Assembly: GCF_947497275.1 (NCBI RefSeq) | Contig: NZ_CANMFS010000012.1 | Coordinates: 1-64,000, forward strand | DNA length: 64,000 bases | Reading direction: 5' to 3' | From: an uncultured Sulfitobacter sp. | GTDB lineage: Bacteria; Pseudomonadota; Alphaproteobacteria; Rhodobacterales; Rhodobacteraceae | Shown here: piece by piece, positions 37,889 to 46,378 of the stretch | Layout of the letters: the number at the start of each line of letters is the position of its first letter | Position numbering within the stretch: the stretch's first letter is position 1 | The notes under the pieces: generated by a model | Told to the model about the DNA's origin: nothing | Databases searched by the model: none | The model's input: only the letters and a program-made list of their open reading frames with translations | Program-made: the position numbers and the translations under genes

Positions 37889-38404
37889 ATGAAGGAAAGA
37901 TCTTCTACATCTGATATTTGCGATGCCTTTGGAGGGCAGGTTCGTGTTCCCAAGTCTGAGTTCAGACACTTTGGAAAGCGAACCGTTTTCGAAGGCAATG
38001 TCACCACTGTCAGTGTCGAGACTGACAACAAAGAAGTCGTCAGTGTTCTCAAAGAACAAGGCAAGGGCCGTGTTCTGGTAGTTTCGGCTCGGGATAAATG
38101 CTTCTCTGCGATTGTCGGGGATCGTCTTGCAAAAATTGCCGTTGATAATTCTTGGGCGGGCCTGGTTATAGACGGGGCAGTTCGAGACATTGATGAACTT
38201 GGCTGCTTTGACATAGGTGTAATGGCAAAATCCGTATTTCCGGTGCGGGGAGAGCAAACCGGAGGTGGCGTCGTTGGCGGAATTTTGGATATTGATGGTG
38301 TTGAAGTGTCGTCAGGAGACTACTGCTACGCAGACCGTGACGGTGTGATCTTTTGCGATAGCGAGGTTGACCTGCCTGCCAATGAGCCCGTGTTTAGAAG
38401 TTAA
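37889..38404 (+). CDS. RraA-like / 4-hydroxy-4-methyl-2-oxoglutarate aldolase-like protein
   Basis: 171 residues. STSDICDAFGG near the start and GLVIDGAVRDIDELGC in the middle are the hallmarks of the RraA/HMG-aldolase fold; the latter carries the conserved arginine and aspartate. True RraA inhibits RNase E; others are metal-dependent aldolases of oxo-acids, and the sequence alone does not decide. The gene is conspicuously low in GC compared with ugd, suggesting separate acquisition. It ends 194 bp from the convergent MurF-like gene. Confidence 0.75.
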   Translation: MKERSSTSDICDAFGGQVRVPKSEFRHFGKRTVFEGNVTTVSVETDNKEVVSVLKEQGKGRVLVVSARDKCFSAIVGDRLAKIAVDNSWAGLVIDGAVRDIDELGCFDIGVMAKSVFPVRGEQTGGGVVGGILDIDGVEVSSGDYCYADRDGVIFCDSEVDLPANEPVFRS

Positions 38405-38569
38405 CCCTGTTCGGATTCTGGCCCTTCCCCGAGCGTTGAATGGTATTGCCACGGGGTGAGCCCGCGCAGACTGGTGCGGGGGCTGTGGGGGTCGCAAACA
38501 GATGTTCGTTCGGGCATTCGCCGCTCGGGCCATTGGCTTCGAGCGTGCCGGGAGGCATGGTATATCGAA

Positions 38570-38591
38570 AGCCATCTCCGAAGAGATGGCT
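38570..38591 (-). terminator. Stable tetraloop hairpin after the MurF-like genes
   Basis: A 9-bp perfect stem (AGCCATCTC / GAGATGGCT). Read on the minus strand the loop is UUCG closed by C-G, an especially stable tetraloop, followed by TTTCGATAT. It lies 8 bp after the MurF-like stop at 38599 and should end the minus-strand ligase transcript. Confidence 0.65.
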
Positions 38592-38598
38592 CTGCTCG

Positions 38599-40089
38599 TC
38601 AGGTCTTTTTTCGCACCTCTTCCTCGATCTGCCATGCGGACCGGATCAGGTGCTGGCGGTCAGGGATGGAAAAGGTTTTGCGCAGGGTATCGATTTTCAT
38701 ATAGCCGGTGCCCTTCAGCAAAACCAGATCGCCGTGTTTCAGCAGGGGGCGCAGCTTTTTCTTGGCGGTTTCGAGGTCTTCGTAATCGACGACCTTGATC
38801 TGTTTGGACAGGACGGATTTGAGCTCTCCTGCCAAGGGTCCGACCGTGACAAGCATGTCGATCCCGGCCTTTTCGATGTCGGGGGCAAGGTCGAGGTGCT
38901 TTGCGATCTCGTCCTCTCCAAGATCGAGCATATCACCCAGAACAAGAACCTTGCGGCGGGGGTGGCGTCCGGCCACGGAGCCCAGCAGCGCGCGCACCGT
39001 GGGCGGTGTGGCGTTCTGCGCATCCTCGATCACCTCGTAAGTGATCTTTTCCCGCGTCGGACTGATCCGGTATCTGGAACCGCGTTGCACCGCGACCTGA
39101 CGGTAGCACGACAGGGCGCGGGCGGCATCCGCAAGCGGGAGGCCTTTGATGTGTGCGAGGCCGAGTGCGAAGGTGGCGCTCATGGCGACCGCGATGCTGT
39201 TGACCGGGAGGATCGCCTCGATCGTTTCTTCCAACACGCGCACGGTGATCCGCATCGCGCCGTTGTCCAGATCGGTCATTTCGAGCAGCTGGATGTCGTC
39301 GCGCGCCTCGCGCCCGACCGAAAGGTACCCGCCGGGCAGGGACGAGAATACCGTGCCATCGCCCTCCTGGTCGAGATCAAGAGCGGCACGCCCGATCAGC
39401 GCGGGATGCGCGCCCGAACAGACGTCGAGAAGCGATGCCTTCTCTCTGAGAAGCGCCTGTTGATCTTCGAAATTTCCAAGATGCGAGTCCGCTACCGTCG
39501 TCAGGATACCGATATCGGGCGCGGCGGGTCTTGCACGTTGCAGAACATCTCCCGGATTGAACATGCCGATTTCCAGAACAAGATCACGCGTATGCGGCGC
39601 GACCATCGCCAGTGTCATTGCGACTCCGTGAGTGTGATTGCGATTGTGTGTCGTGGTTGCGGTGGGGCCGAAAAAGCCCTGCATCTGCGAGGCGAGTTCG
39701 CAAGTCGTCGTCTTGCCGTAGCTGCCCGTGATGGCAACGCATTGCCCTTTTAGCCGGGCGCGTCCAAGTTGGGCCATCCGGCGCAGTATTTCGTTTCTGT
39801 CGTCACAGCGAAACACGGGCGCATAGGATGGCAGGTCGGGAATATCCTTGTCGGTGATTGCCGCTGCCGCGCCTTCGAAGAGTGCGCGCTGTATGAGTTT
39901 CTCCTGGTCGATTTTCATTACTTTACGGTTGGTCACACCCGGTATGAACAATAGACCGGGGGTGGTCGTAATCTGGTTGTTCACTTCTTCGATCGGCTGC
40001 ATGTGCGCGGGGCCGGAAACCTGTACGAGTTCGGGAAAATCGCGCAGCAATTCTTCCTTCGTCCACATGATGCGTCGTTCGGTAGTCAT
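38599..40089 (-). CDS. MurF-like amide ligase (copy 1)
   Basis: 496 residues; GAAGGAATTGCG precedes the ATG. Domain 1 (about 1-110) is the substrate-binding domain, the central ATPase domain has ITGSYGKTTT at 120-129 and EIGMFNPGD, and the C-terminal domain has VIEDAQNATPPTV, VLGDMLDLGED and LLKGTGYMKI. These correspond to MurF (YNANP, LGDMxELG, KGSR). Mur ligases form an acyl-phosphate on a carboxylate and join it to an amine. It is not near cell-wall genes, and has the unusual DAQN motif, so the substrates are probably not those of peptidoglycan. It is one of three such ligases here. Confidence 0.85.
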   Translation of the reverse strand: MTTERRIMWTKEELLRDFPELVQVSGPAHMQPIEEVNNQITTTPGLLFIPGVTNRKVMKIDQEKLIQRALFEGAAAAITDKDIPDLPSYAPVFRCDDRNEILRRMAQLGRARLKGQCVAITGSYGKTTTCELASQMQGFFGPTATTTHNRNHTHGVAMTLAMVAPHTRDLVLEIGMFNPGDVLQRARPAAPDIGILTTVADSHLGNFEDQQALLREKASLLDVCSGAHPALIGRAALDLDQEGDGTVFSSLPGGYLSVGREARDDIQLLEMTDLDNGAMRITVRVLEETIEAILPVNSIAVAMSATFALGLAHIKGLPLADAARALSCYRQVAVQRGSRYRISPTREKITYEVIEDAQNATPPTVRALLGSVAGRHPRRKVLVLGDMLDLGEDEIAKHLDLAPDIEKAGIDMLVTVGPLAGELKSVLSKQIKVVDYEDLETAKKKLRPLLKHGDLVLLKGTGYMKIDTLRKTFSIPDRQHLIRSAWQIEEEVRKKT

Positions 40090-40311
40090 CGCAATTCCTT
40101 CGGGGCTTACGCGGCCCTGCGCGTAAGGTTTCGATAAATTGCTCGTTTGGTTCGAGGCAAGCCGGTTCGAGGGATCAAGCCGCCGCCCTGTCCGGAAGAA
40201 CCGGTCTGACAGCCGCGACCCGAAAAACGGACAGCTGTCAGATCATACCCGCATACGACACCGACACACGGAAATACCCGGGTCCTCTTTCGGGAAATCG
40301 GGCTTTGTTCT

Positions 40312-41802
40312 TCAGCGCCTTCTGCGCACCTCTTCCTCGATCTGCCATGCGGAGCGGATCAGGCGCTGCCGAGCAGGAATAGAAAATTCTTGTCGTAGGG
40401 TGTTGATTTTCATGGCGCCACTACCTTTGAGCAAAATCAGATCGCCATGTTTCAGCAGGGGGAGAAGTTCGGTTTTGGCGCTGTCGACGTCTTCAAAATT
40501 GACCACCTCGACCCGCCCGGACAGGGTGGATCTGAGTTGGCCTGACAATGGACCGACCGTGACCAGAAGATCGATACCAGCCTTTTCGATATCCGGTGCA
40601 AGGTCGAGGTGCTTTGCAACTTCGTCAGAACCGAGTTCATGCATGTCCCCCAGAACCAGAACCTTGCGGCGGGGGCGGCGTCCGGTGATTGATTCAAGCA
40701 AGGCGCGCACCGTGGGCGGCGACGCATTCTGCGCATCGTCGATCACCTCGTAGACGCGCTTTTCCCGCGTTGGGTTGATCCGGTATCTGGCACCACGTTG
40801 CACCGCGACCTGACGGTAGCACGACAGGGCGCAGGCGGCATCCGCAAGCGGGAGGCCTTTGATGTGCGCAAGGCCGAGCGCGAATGTGGCCCCCATGGCG
40901 ACTGCAATGCTGTTGCCAGGCAACACCGTTTCAACCGTTTCCGACAGCACGCGCACCGTGATCCGCATCGCGCCACTTCCGATATCGGACATGTCAACCA
41001 GTTGAATGTCGTCGCGTTCCTCGCGTCCGACCGAAAGATACCCGCCGGGCAGGGACGAGAATACCGTGCCATCGCCCTCCTGATCGAGATCGAGAGCGGG
41101 CCGCCCGACTAAGGCGGGATAGGCACCCGAACACTCTTTCAGCAACGACGCTTTTTCCCGCAGCAGCGCTTGTTGATCCTCGAAGTTTTCGAGATGCGAG
41201 TCCGCGACTGTCGTCAGGATACCAATATCGGGCGCGGCATCCAATACGTTCCGTTTGATCGAACCGGGGCGCAAAGCGCTAATTTCTAAAACGAGATCCT
41301 GTGTATGAGTTGCAATCGACGCGAGCGTAAGGGCAATAACGTTACCAAAGTTATTGTTGTTTTTCGTGCTCTCGGTTGGCACAAAAAAGGCCAGCATCTG
41401 GGCGATAAGTTCTCGCGTTGTGGTCTTGCCGTAGCTGCCGGTGATGGCAATACAGTGACCCTTGAGGCGTGCGCGCCCGATTATTGCCATTCGGCGGGCC
41501 AGCTTAATACGATCTTCGCAGCGGAATACAGGCGCGTAGGATGGTAAGTCGGGAAGATCCTCATCGGTGATCGCCGCGACTGCTCCTTCAAGGAGCGCGC
41601 GCTTGATGAGTTTTGCTTGGTCCGGTATCGGCCCCATCTGAAAACGCGCCTTTGGGATGAACAGAAGACCGGGAACGGTCGAATGCCGGTTGCTCACTTC
41701 CTCAATCGGCTGCATGTGCTCGGGTCCGGAAACCTGCGTAAGTTCGGGAAAATCGCGCAGCAGCTCTTCCTTCGTCCATATGATGCGTCGCTCAATGGTC
41801 AT
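40312..41802 (-). CDS. MurF-like amide ligase (copy 2)
   Basis: 496 residues, exactly the length of copy 1, from the ATG at 41802; the leader GAAGGAATTGAG matches that of copy 1 almost base for base, which fixes the start although the frame is open 20 codons further. P-loop ITGSYGKTTT at 120-129, NNNNFGN at the MurF asparagine cluster (copy 1 has NRNHTHG), VIDDAQNASPPTV, VLGDMHELGSD and LLKGSGAMKI. It differs from copy 1 around 40-65 and 135-165, near the substrate and metal regions, so the pair likely accept different substrates. 222 bp separate the copies. Confidence 0.85.
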   Translation of the reverse strand: MTIERRIIWTKEELLRDFPELTQVSGPEHMQPIEEVSNRHSTVPGLLFIPKARFQMGPIPDQAKLIKRALLEGAVAAITDEDLPDLPSYAPVFRCEDRIKLARRMAIIGRARLKGHCIAITGSYGKTTTRELIAQMLAFFVPTESTKNNNNFGNVIALTLASIATHTQDLVLEISALRPGSIKRNVLDAAPDIGILTTVADSHLENFEDQQALLREKASLLKECSGAYPALVGRPALDLDQEGDGTVFSSLPGGYLSVGREERDDIQLVDMSDIGSGAMRITVRVLSETVETVLPGNSIAVAMGATFALGLAHIKGLPLADAACALSCYRQVAVQRGARYRINPTREKRVYEVIDDAQNASPPTVRALLESITGRRPRRKVLVLGDMHELGSDEVAKHLDLAPDIEKAGIDLLVTVGPLSGQLRSTLSGRVEVVNFEDVDSAKTELLPLLKHGDLILLKGSGAMKINTLRQEFSIPARQRLIRSAWQIEEEVRRRR

Positions 41803-42129
41803 CTCAATTCCTTCAACAAGACCCATGTCACTTTTGGCACAGGTTTCTATTAGATCGGTCATCCGGTGTGTAGGGCGGGTCGGTCGGCGGTATCAAGCGT
41901 CAACCTTGCGCACAGCGATCGAATGGCAGTCCGCAAAATACCCGATCACCGACATATGTCGAGACCATCCGGTCGCGTCTGCGGCAGGCGGGGGACCGTT
42001 TCAGAAGCGGTCCGGGCCTGTGGCGTCTTTGACCAAATCGCGGCAAACCGGTATGGTCCCCAAGACAGGCGTTTGCCCGTCCGGTCTGGCCTCCGCGTCT
42101 GGCTTTGCTGTCTGCCGCATCACGCGCCT
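41803..42129. other. 327-bp gap between MurF-like copy 2 and capA-like gene
   Basis: No convincing gene. It contains an imperfect 9-bp hairpin with CAG loop (41993-42013, GGACCGTTT against AAGCGGTCC) about 115 bp after the CapA-like stop. This may be a weak terminator or processing site on the minus strand. Promoter elements for the MurF-like genes presumably lie between it and 41802, but none is clear. Confidence 0.4.
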
Positions 42130-43056
42130 TCAGGCCGGTGTTACCTTGAAACCGGTGGCTTTGTTGTCCGTATGGGTATCCGTGCCGACGCTTTCCAGAG
42201 TTTCGGGGTGCAGCGTGACAACCGTCGACAGCGGCTCTGCATTCATTTTCTTGTACCGTCCGGGCGAATTGAATACGAAATTCCCGATCGAGTAATAGAT
42301 CATTTTCCCCGCATATTCCTCGACCTCGTCTTTCTTGTGCGATCCATGCGCTATGACAATGTCAGCACCCGCATCGACCACCTTGCGGCACCATTCCTTC
42401 ATGGCGTCACCGACGTCGCGGTAATCGACCCCCTGCCAGTGCGGGCTCACAACCACGATGGCCTCCGGATCTTCGGTCTTGATGCGCTCAATTTGCTTTT
42501 TGACCGCTGCAAAATGGGTGCGGCGTATTCCTGGTTTTTCCTTTTCCGCAAAGAACCCATAGGCGATATACCGCTTTGTCGCCCGCATGCCGTTAATCAC
42601 ATGCACCTTCCTGCCTGAGTCCGGCAAGGTGATGACATACGGTTTTCTCGCTTCTGCGAGGGTGCGCCCCGCCCCGATGGTGGCGATGTCATTGGCATGC
42701 AACAGATCGATCATTTTCACCATTGCATCTTCGCCAAAGTCCATCGCGTGGTTGTTGGCAAGCATGACGGCCGTCACGCCGAGCTTTTTCAGCATTTCGA
42801 TGGTCACATCGGGGTCGTCAAATCCGGGGTACTCTTTGCCTGCGATGGGATCGCCCGGAGTTCTGGTCAACACCGTTTCGAGATTGACGATAACCTCATC
42901 ACTGCCTTCCAACAGCGGCGCGACACCCTCGAAGAATGAAAAGGGTTCGTTTTGCAGACGCTCGTAGGCATCCGGGTACTTCTTTTTGCTTTTCTCAAGG
43001 TAAAAATAGCCGAGACTGGTGTCGCCGCAGAAAGTAATCTTGAAGGGGTCGGGCAT
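42130..43056 (-). CDS. CapA/PgsA-like metallophosphoesterase
   Basis: 308 residues; CAGGA is 8-9 bases before the ATG. Motifs of the PGA_cap calcineurin-like family are complete: GDTSLG (11-16), NLET (58-61), LANNHAMDFG (99-108), SPHWQGVDY near 205, AHGSHKKDEV near 233 and SIGNFVF near 256. CapA/PgsA is the poly-gamma-glutamate factor of Bacillus, where it is membrane anchored; here no N-terminal membrane anchor is present, so the protein is cytoplasmic or is exported another way. The location among amide ligases supports a role in a polyamide-type product. Partners PgsB and PgsC are absent. Confidence 0.85.
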   Translation of the reverse strand: MPDPFKITFCGDTSLGYFYLEKSKKKYPDAYERLQNEPFSFFEGVAPLLEGSDEVIVNLETVLTRTPGDPIAGKEYPGFDDPDVTIEMLKKLGVTAVMLANNHAMDFGEDAMVKMIDLLHANDIATIGAGRTLAEARKPYVITLPDSGRKVHVINGMRATKRYIAYGFFAEKEKPGIRRTHFAAVKKQIERIKTEDPEAIVVVSPHWQGVDYRDVGDAMKEWCRKVVDAGADIVIAHGSHKKDEVEEYAGKMIYYSIGNFVFNSPGRYKKMNAEPLSTVVTLHPETLESVGTDTHTDNKATGFKVTPA

Positions 43057-43175
43057 ATTGTTTTCCTGGGCGTTTGGAGATTCAGATCATTGTCAGTACA
43101 CGACCCGAGATTGCCGCTGATTATTGTCTGACCCGAAAGATGTCTGTCATCAACAGATAATCCCCGTTTGAGTCA

Positions 43176-44396
43176 TTATTGGCAGGTTACGCTGGTGGGA
43201 ACTTCTTCGATCCCAAGCCCGTTGGCATACATCCAGGTCAGGCCCGCCACAGCCCAAAGAGGGCCGGACGCCGTGAACTGTACGCGCCCTGTGACCTGAT
43301 CGAGTTCTTTGAGGTCGATATCAACACCCAGCTTTATGGCGGTTTGCGTCAGTTCCCGCTTGAGCCGCGGGCCATCGCTAACGCCTGAAAGCTCCACCTC
43401 CCGCGAGATTTGACTTTGCAGATCCGGTTTCTGGCATTCGGCAACCTGTGTCAGAACCTCCCATGCCGCCTCCGGATGCCCTGCAAGCAGCTTGTAGCAC
43501 TTGAGATGTTCGGAGACTGAGACAAGGGCGTAGTTGTCCTTCGATTTGCTTGACGGTTCGGTGGGGTCGTCGATGATCAAATCAACCCGCAGGAAGGCCA
43601 TCCCCTGAAGTACCTGGGCGATTTTCGCCCCCAACGCGAGGTAGCTGTCGTGCAAAGCGTCCGCCTGCTGCCACGGCTCACCCTCTTCAGTCGACTTGAT
43701 AAAGGCTGCCACGACTTTGTCGCCGGCGAGGATCAGGCGCACTGCTTGGCCGGTGCGCTGTTTCTCGACCATGTAGCGGATACTGAGCGGCAGGAACTTG
43801 TTCCCTTGCTTATCCACATGATCTTCCGATAGCCGCGTCATGGCGTAGGGTGATGCGGTCAGATCGCTGGCTTTTTGCTTTTTCAACGCACGCGATTGAT
43901 GAAACAGATGCTCCAGCTCCGTGTCGTTTCCAATGTCCTTGAAAGTCTCTTCGAACAGGGTATTGCGGATCACCGGTTTGAGTACCACCGGATAGCCGAT
44001 CTTTTGCGCGTAGCGGATATGGTCGCGTTGCGAACGCCCGGAGAAGGAGGCCGCTTCCGCGACCTTGATGTTCTGACGCTGCAGCTGCGCGCGCCAGGCG
44101 CGAAGGTCCTGACAGTAGTTGACTGTGGGCAGCAAGTTTCGTCCACTGACGCCACATACAAAACCGACAGGCTTGCAGGCAACGCCGCTGGCGCTGTCAG
44201 GGGTTGGCGCCCGCACGGGCAGCTCAGTGTAATAGTAGGCCAATTGACGGGGGAGCAGCAGCGTCTGGGCGCTGCTTGGCATGCGCATGGCATGCACCAG
44301 AAACCCCTCACGGGTGATGTCGGGCAGATTGACCAGCAGGCTGGTGAAACTGTCGATACGTGTGTCCATGTCAACCTGGTTCATGAGTTCCTGCAT
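43176..44396 (-). CDS. ATP-grasp-like protein, partner of the acylphosphatase fusion
   Basis: 406 residues from ATG 44396; a start at 44384 with AGGA in front is also plausible. The central part has IGYPVVLKPVIRNTLFEE and VEKQRTGQAVRLILAGDKVVAAFIK, which parallel the ATP-grasp strands of the neighbouring 44397 protein, and ends with FLRVDLIIDDP. The acidic N-terminal metal site is less clear than in the neighbour. It begins one base after the previous stop, so the two are translated together. It is probably a second ligase subunit or domain of one system. Substrate unknown. Confidence 0.65.
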   Translation of the reverse strand: MQELMNQVDMDTRIDSFTSLLVNLPDITREGFLVHAMRMPSSAQTLLLPRQLAYYYTELPVRAPTPDSASGVACKPVGFVCGVSGRNLLPTVNYCQDLRAWRAQLQRQNIKVAEAASFSGRSQRDHIRYAQKIGYPVVLKPVIRNTLFEETFKDIGNDTELEHLFHQSRALKKQKASDLTASPYAMTRLSEDHVDKQGNKFLPLSIRYMVEKQRTGQAVRLILAGDKVVAAFIKSTEEGEPWQQADALHDSYLALGAKIAQVLQGMAFLRVDLIIDDPTEPSSKSKDNYALVSVSEHLKCYKLLAGHPEAAWEVLTQVAECQKPDLQSQISREVELSGVSDGPRLKRELTQTAIKLGVDIDLKELDQVTGRVQFTASGPLWAVAGLTWMYANGLGIEEVPTSVTCQ

Positions 44397-46310
44397 TCAT
44401 CGTTCAAGTGTGAAGTCATCGTACCGGGTGTCGTCATCCAGATGGGTGACGTGTACCGAGGTCGGCAGTGCTGCGGATGGCCCGCGGATGCAAGCGGTGG
44501 TGAGGGCAGTGATGCCCACCAGAGATCCCTGCAGCACGGCCTCCACCTTGCGGCGGCCGACATTTTTGACATAGCCCTTGAGCCCACTGCGCCGGGCCTG
44601 CCGCTCAAGCCATTTGCGGTAACCGACCTTGGTAACCTTGCCGCGAATTTCGACCCGCACCGCGAGGGTGTCTTCGGCCAAGGGGGTCAGCGGTATCTTT
44701 TGCTGACGCAGAATTTCCTCGATTGCCGCGCGGGGTACATTCACCGGTTCACCGAACATCGTATAACAGGCGGTGCCGATCGCCGCGTGGGCGTTCAGCT
44801 CACAGATACCAAGATCGGTTTCTCCGACGGGTTTGCGGTGATCCTCGATCAGAAAGTCGATGCCGCAATAGTCGAGCCCCGGCACGGCTTTTACGGCTTC
44901 CTCGGCGACCTTGATGATGCTGGGATGCATTTCGTGCAGTATGTTGACGCTGTCGCCCCCCTGCGACAGGTTGCACGACCCCGACAGAACCACCGATTGT
45001 CCCGCCTCCGGCACATCATGCTGGCTCAGCCCCTGCTTTTCCAACTGATACAACGTGGCTTCGCCGAATTTGATAGGGCGCGACTTGAGATGCGGGATTT
45101 CCTGACGATAGCGGTTCTTGATCAGGATCAGTTCGGCCACACTGTGTTTGCCATCCCCGACCACGTTGGCCGGTGCGCGCAGCGTCGCGGCGACGACCTT
45201 GCCGCCGATCACCATGATCCGGTAATCCTCACCGAAAATGTGCTTTTCGACGATAAAGTCGTCGTGACCCAGCTGGCTGCTCTCGAGCACATGAAAGGCT
45301 CTGCTGAGCTCTGCGTCACTGCGGATGTTCGGCACCACGCCGATGCCCCGCACGCCGGTGGCGGGTTTGACCACGACCGGATAGCCGATCAGGTTCGCAA
45401 AGCGTGTGGCGTTGTCGTAGTCGCCGGGAGGAAACATGCGCCCAAGGGGGGTTGGAAACCCCAATGGCGCCAGAAATTCCCGGGTCGCCTCTTTGTGCGT
45501 ACAAAGCGAAATGGCATCCACACTGACCAGCGGCGAACGGCTCAGTTTGAAATAGAGGGTCTGGTCGCCCTTGCGGGCCGTAAATACACCCTTGCCCGTA
45601 CGCAAGATATCGAACCCCTGACGCACGCATTCACGCTCCATCAGGTGGCTCTTGGCATCCATGGTGCCCAGCGGCATCATCAACGTGGTGTCGTCCGAGC
45701 TGTTGGGAGTCAGCGTCGGTGAGGCGTTCTGTAGTACGCCCTTGACTGTCGGCTGATAGGTATAGACGGGCGGTTCAGCTTCCGGAAGGTACAGTACCTT
45801 GTTTGCGCGCGCGAATAGATTTTCCATCAAAGCTTCGTCCATTGCGCCATCCGCATCGGCAGATGCGGGTTCTTCGAGCATTTGGAAAAGCTGATTCAGC
45901 GTTTTTTGCGTGCTGGTGACCGCACGGTTGATCTTACGCCATTCTGTGAGGTTGAGCGGGCTGGCGTTGTCGATCAACTGCTCCGTGGGCTCTACCCACA
46001 CATGGAATTCACTGCCAGGCGCCTCGTTTTGCAAATTCGGCTCCTCGAGCCGGCTCCCGATCAATCGGGTGGCTACTGTCTGCAGATACTCCCAGTAACG
46101 CAACACCATGGGTCTGCCTTCGCGATGACCCAACAGCCCTTCCACGGCGACAGCACGCTCAATCCCGCCGCGGGACGCAGTCATCTTCAGATAGTAATTC
46201 GCCCGGCCCTGTACGTCTACGACCGCACGAGGGGGGAGCAGTGTCTCGGTACTTGGCCTGTCATAGGCGACCAGTTCGATGCGGCTGATATGGAAAGGTT
46301 CGTTTGGCAT
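44397..46310 (-). CDS. Cyanophycin-synthetase-like ATP-grasp ligase fused to acylphosphatase
   Basis: 637 residues. An N-terminal domain (1-250) is followed by an ATP-grasp (about 270-535): VVVKPATGVRGIGV, VEKHIFGEDYRIMVIGGKVV, APANVVGDGKHSVAELI, and GIDFLIED with CELNAHAAI as metal end. These match the ATP-grasp part of cyanophycin synthetase. Residues about 545-637 are a complete acylphosphatase (VEIRGKVTKVGYRKW, GYVKNVGRRKVEAVLQG) keeping the catalytic Arg and Asn. ATP-grasp and Mur ligases both pass through acyl-phosphates, so a fused acylphosphatase could discharge wrong or stalled intermediates; this is inference. It lies between the enolase-like gene and the 43176 ATP-grasp in one operon. 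Confidence 0.82.
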   Translation of the reverse strand: MPNEPFHISRIELVAYDRPSTETLLPPRAVVDVQGRANYYLKMTASRGGIERAVAVEGLLGHREGRPMVLRYWEYLQTVATRLIGSRLEEPNLQNEAPGSEFHVWVEPTEQLIDNASPLNLTEWRKINRAVTSTQKTLNQLFQMLEEPASADADGAMDEALMENLFARANKVLYLPEAEPPVYTYQPTVKGVLQNASPTLTPNSSDDTTLMMPLGTMDAKSHLMERECVRQGFDILRTGKGVFTARKGDQTLYFKLSRSPLVSVDAISLCTHKEATREFLAPLGFPTPLGRMFPPGDYDNATRFANLIGYPVVVKPATGVRGIGVVPNIRSDAELSRAFHVLESSQLGHDDFIVEKHIFGEDYRIMVIGGKVVAATLRAPANVVGDGKHSVAELILIKNRYRQEIPHLKSRPIKFGEATLYQLEKQGLSQHDVPEAGQSVVLSGSCNLSQGGDSVNILHEMHPSIIKVAEEAVKAVPGLDYCGIDFLIEDHRKPVGETDLGICELNAHAAIGTACYTMFGEPVNVPRAAIEEILRQQKIPLTPLAEDTLAVRVEIRGKVTKVGYRKWLERQARRSGLKGYVKNVGRRKVEAVLQGSLVGITALTTACIRGPSAALPTSVHVTHLDDDTRYDDFTLER

Positions 46311-46378
46311 TCGGGCATCACTAACGGTTATTGGGGCTTCTGGACCTGGCCCAGTTTATGATCGCTGTAGCGAAGATA

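Noticed and set aside
38440..39753. Plus-strand frame of 437 codons opposite MurF-like copy 1
   Set aside because: Antisense shadow; only part of it is mirrored opposite copy 2 and it has no domain, while the minus frame has all Mur motifs.
38599..41802. Peptidoglycan murF
   Set aside because: Two near copies next to ATP-grasp and capA-like genes, no other mur or fts genes, and a changed DAQN motif argue for another substrate.
42130..46310. Classical poly-gamma-glutamate pgsBCA operon
   Set aside because: Only the CapA-like gene is present; PgsB and PgsC are missing and the CapA-like protein has no membrane anchor.
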